Origin: Alphaproteobacteria bacterium
GTDB lineage: Bacteria; Pseudomonadota; Alphaproteobacteria; Sphingomonadales; Sphingomonadaceae
Reading direction: 5' to 3'
Length of the DNA stretch: 7,757 nucleotides
NCBI GenBank assembly: GCA_016650315.1
Contig: JAENVZ010000107.1
Span: 1 to 7,757 of the forward strand
A model generated the notes under the pieces. It did not search any database and had not been told where the DNA came from. It saw only the letters and a list, made by a program, of their open reading frames with translations. The position numbers were made by a program, and so were the translations under genes. This document shows positions 1 to 6,928 of the stretch, in pieces (position 1 is the first letter of the stretch; every line of letters starts with the position of its first letter).

Positions 1-2
1 CG

Positions 3-905
3 GCGCTGGTCGCCTCGCTCTGGCCGCTTTTCAAAAGCTATGGACCGCCTGCCGGATGGCGTCCGCATCCGATGCGATTATGGCGCATGGCACGCCAAAA
101 TATGCCGCTTGCTGCCGCCGATGCAGTGGAGTGGGGATCACGGCGGCTGGACCTTGCCATATTGGGTCTGTTCGCTACGCCCTATATTGTCGGAATCTAT
201 TATGTTGCGCAGCAGGTCGCGTCCCTGCCGCAAAAGCTCAAGACCAGTTTCGACCCCATTTTGGGTCCCGTCATTACGCGGAATCTTGGTGAAAAAAACT
301 ACAAGGCCATTGCCAGTCAAGTAAGCCAGGTCGGTTTCTGGATCATCGCGGCGCAGGCGGGGATCGCACTGGCGCTCGGCATACCGGGCGAAGCGGTGAT
401 GGGGCTGGTAGGCCCCAATTTCGTTGGCGGCACGGGGGCACTCGCCTTTCTGCTGGCCGCAGAGGTGATAGCGGCCACAGCGGTGGTGAGTGAAGCCGCG
501 CTGGTCTATATGGCGCGTCACCGCAACCTTGTGATCTCGCTTGCGATGATTGTCGTGCAGGCCGTGTTGAGCTTCGCGTTTATTATCTTCGCCCGCACAA
601 TGGGCTGGTCCGACCTTTATGTCGCGGCAGGTCCGGCGTTGGCACTTTGCATTGCTCTGGGCCTTGCCGCGCTGGTCAAGGCACGCCTGCTTTCCCGCTT
701 GCTTGGGGCCCGTATCAATGCCTGGCGCTGGGCGCTGGTATGGGCGGCTGGCCTGGCGACTCTTGTGGGTGTGGGCGTGACCCATATTCCCGAATGGGCG
801 GAACTGATGCTGGGTATCCCCCTGATCCTTGGCGTCTATGGCTGGATGATATGGTCCAGGGGTTTCGGCCCGGAGGACCGCGAGCTGTTCCGCAAGGCTC
901 CATAA
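3..905 (+). CDS. Polysaccharide/LPS flippase, Wzx/MATE-like (C-terminal part, cut by window edge)
   Basis: The reading frame is open from the first bases of the window to a TAA at 903-905, giving 300 residues, so the true start lies outside. The visible part has about seven hydrophobic segments (near residues 50-72, 106-127, 142-168, 178-197, 207-225, 239-258 and 268-284) separated by short basic loops, as in the C-terminal half of flippases that move undecaprenyl-linked sugar units across the inner membrane. The stretch SFDPILGPVITRNLGEKNY (near residues 83-101), followed by a QVGFWIIAAQ helix, resembles the Wzx-like 'lipopolysaccharide biosynthesis protein' family I know from sphingomonads. 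An internal ATG at 72 is not the start, because coding sequence continues upstream of it. The gene converges on metW with 19 bases between the stops. The substrate cannot be told from the sequence; a MATE-type exporter is the main alternative. Confidence 0.8.
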   Translation, partial: ALVASLWPLFKSYGPPAGWRPHPMRLWRMARQNMPLAAADAVEWGSRRLDLAILGLFATPYIVGIYYVAQQVASLPQKLKTSFDPILGPVITRNLGEKNYKAIASQVSQVGFWIIAAQAGIALALGIPGEAVMGLVGPNFVGGTGALAFLLAAEVIAATAVVSEAALVYMARHRNLVISLAMIVVQAVLSFAFIIFARTMGWSDLYVAAGPALALCIALGLAALVKARLLSRLLGARINAWRWALVWAAGLATLVGVGVTHIPEWAELMLGIPLILGVYGWMIWSRGFGPEDRELFRKAP

Positions 906-916
906 GCGCGGTCAAT

Positions 917-930
917 CGATACCGTTATCG
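917..930. other. Small inverted repeat between flippase and metW
   Basis: CGATA-CCGT-TATCG forms a 5-bp stem with a 4-base loop across the metW stop codon in the convergent gap. It could slow transcription in both directions, but the stem is short and there is no T-run, so it is not called a terminator. Confidence 0.3.
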
Positions 931-1512
931 GCGCAGTAGAAAAACCGCGTGTTCAGCCAATACATTGGCTCCGGTCGTCCCTGTCTGGCGATCGCCCGAA
1001 AGGAACCATTCGCCCTCTATCCGATAGCCTTTTTCGGCCACCAGTTCCCGAAAGTCGCGCACGGTCAGATGATGAATATTGGGCGTTTCATACCATTTGA
1101 CCGGCAGCAGCCGCGTGACGGGCATCTGTCCCGTCCAGAGCAACGCCATCCGCACACGCCAATGCGCAAAATTGGGGAAACTGACAAAGGCCTGTCGCCC
1201 GATGCGCAGCAGATGGTCGATGACCAGATCCGGGCGCTTGGTAGTCTGCAATGTCTGGCTGAGAATGGCGTAATCGAAACTGTCGTCCTGGTAATAACCA
1301 AGATCGGTATCCGCATCGCCCTGCACCACCGACAGGCCGCGTGCCATGGCAGTGGCGACATTTGCCCCGTCGATTTCCAGTCCGCGTGCATCGGCGCCAC
1401 GTTCGTCGCGTAGTGCAGCCATGAGTGCGCCATCGCCGCAGCCGACGTCCAGTACGCGTGCACCCGGCACAATATGGCCCGCGATCAGGGAAAGGTCAGG
1501 ACGAAGCTTCAT
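925..1512 (-). CDS. metW: Methionine biosynthesis protein MetW
   Basis: This 195-residue protein matches MetW in length and motifs. It has a class I SAM-methyltransferase-like fold start with the glycine-rich [10 protein letters not shown] at residues 21-30, an acidic residue in GLEID (44-48), then LSQTLQ (84-89), SFPNFAHW (111-118) and NIHHLT (145-150), which are family hallmarks. MetW is the usual partner of proteobacterial MetX and is needed for, or stimulates, homoserine acylation; a direct MetX-MetW complex has been reported in Pseudomonas as I recall. A methyltransferase reaction has not been shown to my knowledge. The ATG at 1510-1512 overlaps the metX TGA by four bases, so translation is probably coupled. 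No strong Shine-Dalgarno is seen before it, which fits coupling. Confidence 0.93.
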   Translation of the reverse strand: MKLRPDLSLIAGHIVPGARVLDVGCGDGALMAALRDERGADARGLEIDGANVATAMARGLSVVQGDADTDLGYYQDDSFDYAILSQTLQTTKRPDLVIDHLLRIGRQAFVSFPNFAHWRVRMALLWTGQMPVTRLLPVKWYETPNIHHLTVRDFRELVAEKGYRIEGEWFLSGDRQTGTTGANVLAEHAVFLLRR

Positions 1513-2660
1513 GCTTCCGCCGCCCGCAAAAACCCGTCCACCACGCGATTAAGATTTGGTACGTCGAGCAGGAAGGCATCATGGCCAAAGGGGCTGGACA
1601 GTTCGACAAAGCTTGCCTGTGCGCCGGTGGCGTTGAGGGCATGAACGATGTTGCGCGATTCCGCAGTCGGATAGAGCCAGTCCGTATCGAAACTCACCAC
1701 GCAAAATCGCGCCTTCGTCTTGGCGAAGGCGGCGGCCAGACTGCCACCATGATCTTCTGCCAGATCGAAATAGTCCATGGCGCGGGTGATGTAGAGATAG
1801 GAGTTGGCGTCGAACCGGTCGACGAAGCTGATCCCCTGATGCCGCAAATAGCTTTCCACCTGAAAATCGGCGTCGAAGCCGAAGCTCTTGGTCCCACTCT
1901 GATTGTCCGGGCGCGCCTGCAGCCTTCGGCCGAATTTCTCGGTCAGGCCTGCTTCGGACAGATAGGTGATGTGCGCGGCCATCCGCGCGACGGCAAGGCC
2001 TGCCGTCGGCGGTTCGCTTGACGCATAATAATCGCCGCCGCGCCAGCACGGATCAGCCATGATCGCCTGACGTCCAACCTCGTGAAAGGCAATGTTCTGT
2101 GCGCTGTGACGCGCGGTGGACGCAATGACGATGGCCGATTCCACGCGCTCTGGAAACAGGCTGGGCCAACTGAGCACCTGCATGCCGCCCATCGATCCGC
2201 CGATCACAGCGCGCAAGCGTTCAATACCCAGATGATCGAGCAACATCGCCTGTGCCCGTACCATGTCGGCAATGGTGATGACCGGAAAGGCCATGCCAAA
2301 CGGCGCGCCTGTCACCGGACTGATGCTGGCCGGGCCGGACGAACCCATACAGCTTCCCAGCACATTGATGCAGATGACGAAATGACGTGCCGGGTCGATC
2401 GGTTTGCCTTCGCCTACCATACGCATCCACCAGCCCTGCTTGCCGGTAACGGGATGGGTGGAGGCGACATATTGATCGCCGGTCAGCGCATGGGATATGA
2501 GAACCGCATTCGACCTGTCGGCATTGAGCGTGCCATAGGTTTCATAAGCGAATTCCACCGGAGACAGCGCAACGCCGCAATCGAGCGCCAGCGGCCCGGG
2601 CAGGGTCGTCTGCCGGGCAAGGCCGAAACGGCTGTCATCGGGGGTAGTCAGCGTCGCCAT
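1509..2660 (-). CDS. metX: Homoserine O-acyltransferase MetX (acetyl or succinyl)
   Basis: MetX transfers an acyl group from acyl-CoA to homoserine, the first committed step of methionine synthesis in the cytoplasm. The 383-residue protein is an alpha/beta hydrolase. The nucleophile elbow GGSMGGMQ (154-161) gives Ser156; Asp327 in SFDTDWLYP and His360 in [10 protein letters not shown] complete the triad. The Asp-to-His spacing (33) equals that of the Haemophilus enzyme as I remember it. Early conserved blocks include SHALTGD (56-62) and [12 protein letters not shown] (99-110). The ATG at 2658-2660 is well fixed, since an in-frame TAG lies 12 bases upstream at 2673-2675, with only a CTG between. 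No good Shine-Dalgarno precedes it. metX is first in a metX-metW operon. Many proteobacterial MetX proteins use succinyl-CoA although annotated as acetyltransferases; I cannot decide the donor by eye. Confidence 0.95.
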   Translation of the reverse strand: MATLTTPDDSRFGLARQTTLPGPLALDCGVALSPVEFAYETYGTLNADRSNAVLISHALTGDQYVASTHPVTGKQGWWMRMVGEGKPIDPARHFVICINVLGSCMGSSGPASISPVTGAPFGMAFPVITIADMVRAQAMLLDHLGIERLRAVIGGSMGGMQVLSWPSLFPERVESAIVIASTARHSAQNIAFHEVGRQAIMADPCWRGGDYYASSEPPTAGLAVARMAAHITYLSEAGLTEKFGRRLQARPDNQSGTKSFGFDADFQVESYLRHQGISFVDRFDANSYLYITRAMDYFDLAEDHGGSLAAAFAKTKARFCVVSFDTDWLYPTAESRNIVHALNATGAQASFVELSSPFGHDAFLLDVPNLNRVVDGFLRAAEA

Positions 2661-2776
2661 GGGGATCAGGCGCTAGGGCGGATCATGGCGGCTTGTCAAT
2701 GGACGCGTCGCTTGTGGCCAAGTCAGGCTATTCATGACCCTTTGCCTTGCGCCAATATGCCGCTAAAGCGCTCGCC
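2661..2776. promoter_or_regulatory. Divergent intergenic region between metX and hisC
   Basis: These 116 bases separate the metX start (leftward) from the preferred hisC start (rightward) and must hold the promoters of both operons unless one is read through from elsewhere. Visible elements are a TTGACA on the metX strand and a small inverted repeat CGCTAAAGCG at 2761-2770 just before hisC. I saw no convincing rightward -35/-10 pair. No SAM-II riboswitch, which precedes some alphaproteobacterial met genes, could be matched here. Confidence 0.55.
2671..2699 (-). promoter_or_regulatory. Candidate metX promoter
   Basis: Reading leftwards, a perfect TTGACA (2699-2694) is followed after 17 bases by CTAGCG (2676-2671), a poor -10 match. 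If it is real, transcription would start near 2664, only a few bases before the metX ATG. That would give a leaderless or nearly leaderless message and would explain the missing Shine-Dalgarno. The assignment rests mainly on the -35 hexamer. Confidence 0.3.
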
Positions 2777-3877
2777 ATGACGAAACTGCAACCCAAAGAC
2801 TGGATCATGGGCATTTCGCCCTATGTGCCGGGTAAGGCGGCCAGCGATGATGGGCGGCCAGTCACCAAATTGTCGGCGAATGAAAATCCGCTCGGCACCA
2901 GCCCAAAGGTGCGGGACGCCTTTATGGCCGCCGCTGTTGATCTGGCGACCTATCCCGATCCAGGCGCTGGCATGTTGCGGGAAGCGATTGCCGCCCAATA
3001 TGGTCTGGACCCCGCGCGGGTCATGTACGGCACCGGGTCGGATGAACTGCTGCATCTGGCGGCCAGCGCCTATGCCGGGCCGGGTAATGAAGTGCTGTAT
3101 GTTCATTACGGTTTTTCAGTCTATGATATTGCCGCCCGGCGTGTGGGCGCAACACCGGTCATTGCGCCGGACAAGGATTATGCCACGGACATCGATGCGC
3201 TGCTGGCTTGCGTCACAGACAAAACACGTGTCGTCTATCTCGCCAATCCGAATAACCCGACCGGCACCTTTTCGACGCGTGAAGAGATTGCACGGTTTCA
3301 TGCCGGATTGCCGAAAAATGTGCTGTTCGTGCTCGACCAGGCTTATGCCGAATATCTGGAGTCCGAAGAGGATGATCTGGGGCTGGAGCTGGCAAAGGCC
3401 GCACCTAACGTCTTTGTCACCCGTACTTTTTCGAAAATATATGGGTTGGCTGCGGAACGGATCGGATGGGGCTATGCCGCCACTGAGGTCATCGACGCGC
3501 TGCATCGCATTCGCGCGCCGTTCAATGTGACAACGGCGGGACAGGCCGCGGCCGCGGCCGCCATTGCTGATACGCAATGGGTGGATGCAAGCCGCGTGCA
3601 TAACCGGAAATGGCGCGAATGGCTGGCCGCAGAGGTGGAGGCGTTGGGCAATCATGGCCTGAAAGCCGTGCCCAGCCGCGCCAATTTCCTGCTCGTCCTG
3701 TTCGAAGGCGCGCTGACCGCGCAGGCCGCCTATAATGGCTTGATGGCTGCGGGTTATGCGATGCGATGGCTGCCGGGGCAGGGCTTGCCCAATGCGCTGC
3801 GCATCACCATCGGGACGGAGACACAGACCCGCGACGTCGCCCGATTGCTGCGCGAAATGACGGAGATGAACCGATAA
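2777..3877 (+). CDS. hisC: Histidinol-phosphate aminotransferase HisC
   Basis: A cytoplasmic PLP-dependent class I/II aminotransferase of 366 residues, the usual HisC length. It converts imidazole-acetol phosphate and glutamate to histidinol phosphate. Visible motifs: the N-terminal [12 protein letters not shown] (9-20), [10 protein letters not shown] (31-40), the PLP contacts NPNNPTG (157-163) and LDQAYAEY (186-193), the Schiff-base Lys220 in [11 protein letters not shown] (215-225), Arg228 after it, and Arg342 in LRITIGT. The ATG at 2777 is preferred because the protein then begins at the family's usual N-terminus. A TTG at 2747 in the same frame would add ten unlikely residues. Neither start has a strong Shine-Dalgarno. 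The stop overlaps the next start as TAATG, so hisC and tyrC are probably co-translated. In such linked pairs HisC may also transaminate aromatic keto acids or prephenate; that is inference here. Confidence 0.94.
   Translation: MTKLQPKDWIMGISPYVPGKAASDDGRPVTKLSANENPLGTSPKVRDAFMAAAVDLATYPDPGAGMLREAIAAQYGLDPARVMYGTGSDELLHLAASAYAGPGNEVLYVHYGFSVYDIAARRVGATPVIAPDKDYATDIDALLACVTDKTRVVYLANPNNPTGTFSTREEIARFHAGLPKNVLFVLDQAYAEYLESEEDDLGLELAKAAPNVFVTRTFSKIYGLAAERIGWGYAATEVIDALHRIRAPFNVTTAGQAAAAAAIADTQWVDASRVHNRKWREWLAAEVEALGNHGLKAVPSRANFLLVLFEGALTAQAAYNGLMAAGYAMRWLPGQGLPNALRITIGTETQTRDVARLLREMTEMNR
3544..3561 (+). repeat. Three tandem GGCCGC hexamers inside hisC
   Basis: Three exact copies of GGCCGC run through codons for an alanine run (residues 257-262 of HisC, after GQ). 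The repeat keeps the frame and lies in a helix that is often alanine-rich, so it looks like ordinary high-GC codon use. It could be prone to slippage. Confidence 0.9.
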
Positions 3878-4785
3878 TGCTGCCCTTTTCGCGCGTCGCC
3901 ATCATAGGTCTTGGCCTGATCGGCTCTTCGCTTGCCCGCGCGATCAAGGCGTATATGCCGACGGTGCGGGTGACCGGCCATGATGTCAGTGCGGAAGTGC
4001 AGGCAACGGCAAGGCGCATTAACCTGTGTGATGATGTCACTGATACGGCTGGAGCGGCGGTTCTCGACGCGGATCTCGTCATCCTGTGCGTCCCGGTTGG
4101 CGTGATGGGTGCGGTCGCGGCGGACATTGCAGCCGACCTTCCCGCCGACGCGATCATCAGCGATGTGGGATCGTGCAAGGCGGAGATACTGGCCGCTTTG
4201 CAGAAGGCGTTGCCCGGCCAGACCGTCATTCCCGCGCACCCCGTCGCAGGTACGGAAAACAGTGGGCCGGAAGCAGGTTTTGCCAGCCTGTTCAAGGGCC
4301 GCTGGTGTATCCTCACGCCGCCCGAAAATGTCGATGCGATGGCGGTTGAGCGGTTGTCCGAATTCTGGCGGCGGCTGGAAGCGAATGTCGATGTCATGGA
4401 CGCGCAGCATCACGATCTGGTGCTGGCCGTCACCAGCCATTTACCGCACCTTATCGCCTATACCATTGTCGGCACGGCCAGCGATCTGGAGGATGTGACG
4501 CGGTCGGAAGTCATCAAATATTCGGCGGGCGGATTTCGCGATTTCACCCGTATCGCGGCCAGCGACCCGACCATGTGGCGTGACGTGTTTCTGGCGAACA
4601 GGGATGCGGTGCTGGAAATGCTGCAACGCTTTTCCGAAGACCTGTCATCCCTTCAGCGTGCGATTCGATGGAATGACGGTGACGCGCTGTTCAACCTGTT
4701 CACCCGTACCCGCGCCATCCGCCGCTCGATCATTGAAGAGGGTCAGGATGACGCCGCGCCCGATTTCGGTCGGACGCACGAATAG
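3877..4785 (+). CDS. tyrC: Prephenate/arogenate (cyclohexadienyl) dehydrogenase, TyrA/TyrC type
   Basis: A 302-residue cytoplasmic oxidoreductase that oxidatively decarboxylates prephenate and/or arogenate towards tyrosine. The N-terminal Rossmann fold shows GLGLIG (11-16) and Asp36 at the end of the second strand (TGHD), which favours NAD over NADP. The substrate half shows DVGSCK (96-101), the catalytic His121 in HPVAGTENSG, a second His in SHLPHL, and FRDFTRIAASDP with its conserved arginines. The chain ends without an ACT domain, so tyrosine feedback through such a domain is not expected; the Zymomonas TyrC of similar size is described as allosterically insensitive. The ATG at 3877 shares a base with the hisC TAA, and a GGAG about 10 bases upstream could serve as ribosome site. 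A longer in-frame reading from 3766 lies inside hisC and is rejected. The last 14 codons overlap the acyltransferase gene on the other strand. The tyrA-versus-tyrC name is uncertain. Confidence 0.92.
   Translation: MLPFSRVAIIGLGLIGSSLARAIKAYMPTVRVTGHDVSAEVQATARRINLCDDVTDTAGAAVLDADLVILCVPVGVMGAVAADIAADLPADAIISDVGSCKAEILAALQKALPGQTVIPAHPVAGTENSGPEAGFASLFKGRWCILTPPENVDAMAVERLSEFWRRLEANVDVMDAQHHDLVLAVTSHLPHLIAYTIVGTASDLEDVTRSEVIKYSAGGFRDFTRIAASDPTMWRDVFLANRDAVLEMLQRFSEDLSSLQRAIRWNDGDALFNLFTRTRAIRRSIIEEGQDDAAPDFGRTHE
4743..4785. other. Convergent 3' overlap of tyrC and plsC
   Basis: The tyrC stop (TAG, 4783-4785) and the plsC stop (TGA on the minus strand, 4743-4745) cross, so 43 bases encode the C-termini of both proteins. 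No hairpin followed by a T-run is visible on either strand nearby, so the two messages probably overlap further as antisense transcripts. Confidence 0.85.
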
Positions 4786-5480
4786 TTTCCGTTTTCGACG
4801 TTCAGCACATTGATCGCCGCGTGCACCCGCGCTTCGGCCTCTTCGCGGGGCAGGCCGGCGGGGATCATGTCGCCTACGCGAAAGGTGATGGTTCCCGGGC
4901 GCTTTAAAAAGCTGTTCCGGGGCGACAGGCGGCCGCTGTCGAGGGCGACCGGAATCACGGGACTTTTCAACATTTTGTAAAGTCCGGCAAAACCTGACTG
5001 CAGTGGCGGACTTTGTCCATGCGGTACACGTGTCCCCTCGGCAAACAGGCAGATGGGGCGTCCCTGCTTCAGCACCGTGGTTGCTGCCTGCATCATCGTT
5101 CGCAGGGCCTTGGCACCCGCTTCCCGTTCTACCGGGATGACGCCATGCACCACGGCCAACCGCCCCCAGAGGGGGATTTTTGTCAATTCCACCTTGGCGA
5201 CGATGGCAGGTTGCCGAAAGAGGCACAGAAGTTCGATCGTTTCGAACATGGATTCATGCTTGAAGACATAGAGGAACGGACCATCGGGCATTTCGCCCTC
5301 GATCCGGATTTTCTGTCCCAACAGATATTTGATGCACAGCCTATGGAAGCGTCCCCAGGCGCGCGCAATGACCATCATGGCAGGACGCCCGACAGGCACC
5401 AGCATGAGCGCCAACAAGACATAAAGCAGGCTTACAGGATAGAATATCCCGGCATAGAGCGTTGAACGAAGCAGGATCAT
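4743..5480 (-). CDS. plsC: PlsC-like 1-acyl-glycerol-3-phosphate acyltransferase
   Basis: A 245-residue inner-membrane-associated acyltransferase, probably acylating lysophosphatidate at sn-2 to give phosphatidate. A long N-terminal hydrophobic segment (about residues 7-38) is followed by the four family blocks: KHESMFE (74-80) with catalytic His75, GVIPVERE (113-120) with Arg119, LFAEGTRVPHG (145-155) with Glu148-Gly-Thr, and SPVIPVALDSG (173-183). The first block is HX4E, not the classical HX4D; I recall this variant in related alphaproteobacterial proteins but could not check. The ATG at 5478-5480 lies six bases after the stop of the YdcF-like gene, so it is the last gene of the ftsE operon. 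Residues 233-245 are encoded in the overlap with tyrC and lie beyond the conserved domain. The acyl donor and exact lysolipid are not known. Confidence 0.88.
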   Translation of the reverse strand: MILLRSTLYAGIFYPVSLLYVLLALMLVPVGRPAMMVIARAWGRFHRLCIKYLLGQKIRIEGEMPDGPFLYVFKHESMFETIELLCLFRQPAIVAKVELTKIPLWGRLAVVHGVIPVEREAGAKALRTMMQAATTVLKQGRPICLFAEGTRVPHGQSPPLQSGFAGLYKMLKSPVIPVALDSGRLSPRNSFLKRPGTITFRVGDMIPAGLPREEAEARVHAAINVLNVENGNYSCVRPKSGAASS

Positions 5481-5486
5481 GCGGGT

Positions 5487-6020
5487 CTATATTCCCAACA
5501 AGGCGGCAGCCCGCCGGAGCAGATATTTGTTATATTCCTTGAACAGTATCTTAAGACTGGGATTGCTGTGCACTGCATCGATATGGATGGCGATGCCGGG
5601 CGGCAGCGCCTGTTCCAGTTCGAAGTGGGCGCGGCGCATGTGCCAGTCGGTCGTGATCAGGCGTACCGAACGATATTTCCGCCGCTCAATCCAGTGGGCC
5701 GTCTCAATGGCATTGGAGCGAGTATCGACCGCTTCATGTCCCAGCGTGATGCAGCAATCGAACATGACCTCCGGCACATCATAGGCCAGAGCGAGTTCTA
5801 CTGGACGCACGTCTCGATCAACTCCCGAAATCAGCATATCCTTTGCAGCGCTCGACCGCAGCAGTTCCAGACCCCGTCCAATCCGTCCTGCCCCGCCTGT
5901 CAGTACGACAATGGCATCGGTCCGCTGTTTGGGACTCAGCGGCTGGGGCAGCAGGATCGCAAACCAGGCAAAGCCGAGCAACCAGCCCATCAATATAAAG
6001 GCGATGAGGCGGCGAATCAT
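5487..6020 (-). CDS. YdcF-like DUF218 membrane protein
   Basis: A 177-residue protein with one N-terminal hydrophobic segment (residues 4-24, after MIRR), suggesting an inner-membrane anchor with the domain in the periplasm. The DUF218 fold is seen from DAIVVLTGGAGRIGRGLELL (35-54), DMLISG (61-66), a DTRSNAIET block (99-107), LITTDWHMRRAHFEL (121-135) and a C-terminal KEYNKYLL (161-168). Family members include E. coli YdcF, ElyC and SanA, which affect envelope or peptidoglycan/polysaccharide homeostasis; the reaction is not settled. The ATG at 6018-6020 overlaps the ftsX TGA (ATGA), with GAGG about eight bases upstream. Position between ftsX and plsC fits an envelope role, but the specific function is unknown. 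Confidence 0.85.
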   Translation of the reverse strand: MIRRLIAFILMGWLLGFAWFAILLPQPLSPKQRTDAIVVLTGGAGRIGRGLELLRSSAAKDMLISGVDRDVRPVELALAYDVPEVMFDCCITLGHEAVDTRSNAIETAHWIERRKYRSVRLITTDWHMRRAHFELEQALPPGIAIHIDAVHSNPSLKILFKEYNKYLLRRAAALLGI

Positions 6021-6928
6021 AATGAACGCCTCAATGCCCGTAATACGGTCACTCGTGCAGTTAGCATCGCCAGCAACACGCCACCCAATGGCAGCAGCAG
6101 CAGCACGCCCCAGCCATAGTCCGGCAAAGCGGCCGCTCCAAGCAAATCCGACCCTATATCCCTGACCAGCATCGCCACGAGCGCCAGCACCAGAGCGGCC
6201 GCGACAAGCCCGACCATCCCGCCAAAAAACGCATCAAGCGCCATGCGCCGCTGGAACAGCCGGGCGATCTGCACATCGGTCGCGCCCATCAGGTGCAGCA
6301 CCTCTATGGTTGTGCGATGGCTGTTGTGCGCGGCCTGCGCGGCGAGGACAACTATCGCAGCCGTTGCCAGCGTCATGAGAAGGACCAGCGCCAGCGCCAG
6401 CCATTTCAACACGCGCATGAGCTGCGACAAGGGCGTCAAAAAGGCCGCGTGCGGCTCCACCCGCGCGGTGGGCGCAATCGCGGTTACACTATCCCGAAAC
6501 GCAGCGTACGTCCGGGCGTTCACACCCGGTTTCAAATCGACGTCGATCAGCGCCGGAATAGGCAATTCGCCGTCCATCAGCTCTTCGCCAAGCCAGGGGC
6601 GTAGTGCGGCCTGCATATCGGCGTCATCCACCAGCGCGATATGGCTGACGCCGGGGAAGCGCCGCAGATCAGTCATCACCCGCCCGGTTTGATCGGCCCG
6701 GATTTCAGGGTCAGCTTCCACAATCTGGATCGTCACTCGTCCAGCCAGTTCGGCGTGCAGAGAGCGCGACGCGCGATCCAGGCCAATGCCCGCCGCCGCC
6801 GTCAAAATACTAAGAAACATCATGATCGCAATGACCCAGGGCATTGTCCCCGATAACCGCCCTTCGGGCAGCAGGCGGCGGTGGGTGGCGCGATCGCGCT
6901 GTTTCCGGTTACGCGCCGCCACGATCAA
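6017..6928 (-). CDS. ftsX: Cell division protein FtsX (TTG start)
   Basis: The membrane half of the FtsEX complex, which controls septal peptidoglycan hydrolases during division without being a classical transporter. The 303-residue chain has a basic cytoplasmic N-terminus (1-28), TM1 (about 29-49), a periplasmic loop of about 120 residues (52-172) of the kind that binds hydrolase activators, TM2 (174-198), TM3 (233-255) and TM4 (272-294). The cytoplasmic block VLHLMGATDVQIARLFQRR (210-228) is the characteristic FtsX coupling segment. It starts with TTG at 6926-6928, overlapping the ftsE TGA; the next ATG (codon 29) would remove the cytoplasmic N-terminus. The TTG has AGGA six bases upstream. 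The stop overlaps the next gene as ATGA. FtsX overall is poorly conserved, but topology and the partner gene make the call safe. Confidence 0.92.
   Translation of the reverse strand: MIVAARNRKQRDRATHRRLLPEGRLSGTMPWVIAIMMFLSILTAAAGIGLDRASRSLHAELAGRVTIQIVEADPEIRADQTGRVMTDLRRFPGVSHIALVDDADMQAALRPWLGEELMDGELPIPALIDVDLKPGVNARTYAAFRDSVTAIAPTARVEPHAAFLTPLSQLMRVLKWLALALVLLMTLATAAIVVLAAQAAHNSHRTTIEVLHLMGATDVQIARLFQRRMALDAFFGGMVGLVAAALVLALVAMLVRDIGSDLLGAAALPDYGWGVLLLLPLGGVLLAMLTARVTVLRALRRSL

Noticed and set aside
138..785. Long minus-strand open frame (215 codons) opposite the flippase gene
   Set aside because: It is fully antisense to a clear membrane protein gene; its translation is rich in His, Arg, Gln and Cys with no domain pattern, as expected for a shadow frame in high-GC DNA.
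917..930. Bidirectional terminator between the flippase and metW
   Set aside because: Only a 5-bp stem with no T-run on either side; kept only as a small inverted repeat.
1425..2021. Plus-strand open frame (198 codons) opposite metX and metW
   Set aside because: Antisense to two confidently identified genes, with no recognisable motif or ribosome site.
2716..2776. Possible SAM-II riboswitch in the leader of metX (minus strand)
   Set aside because: A few words look similar (a GCGC-TTTA start and a later AAAGGG), but the spacing is too short, and the second half of the pseudoknot and the proper P1 pairing are missing.
2082..2780. Plus-strand open frame (232 codons) opposite metX and running to the hisC start
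   Set aside because: Mostly antisense to metX, with no family features and His/Arg-rich composition typical of a shadow frame.
3766..3876. N-terminal extension of tyrC into hisC
   Set aside because: The extension would encode hisC sequence out of frame; the conserved Rossmann start and the TAATG coupling point to the ATG at 3877.
3754..4440. Minus-strand open frame (228 codons) opposite hisC/tyrC
   Set aside because: Antisense to well-supported motifs of both genes; composition is that of a reverse-complement shadow.
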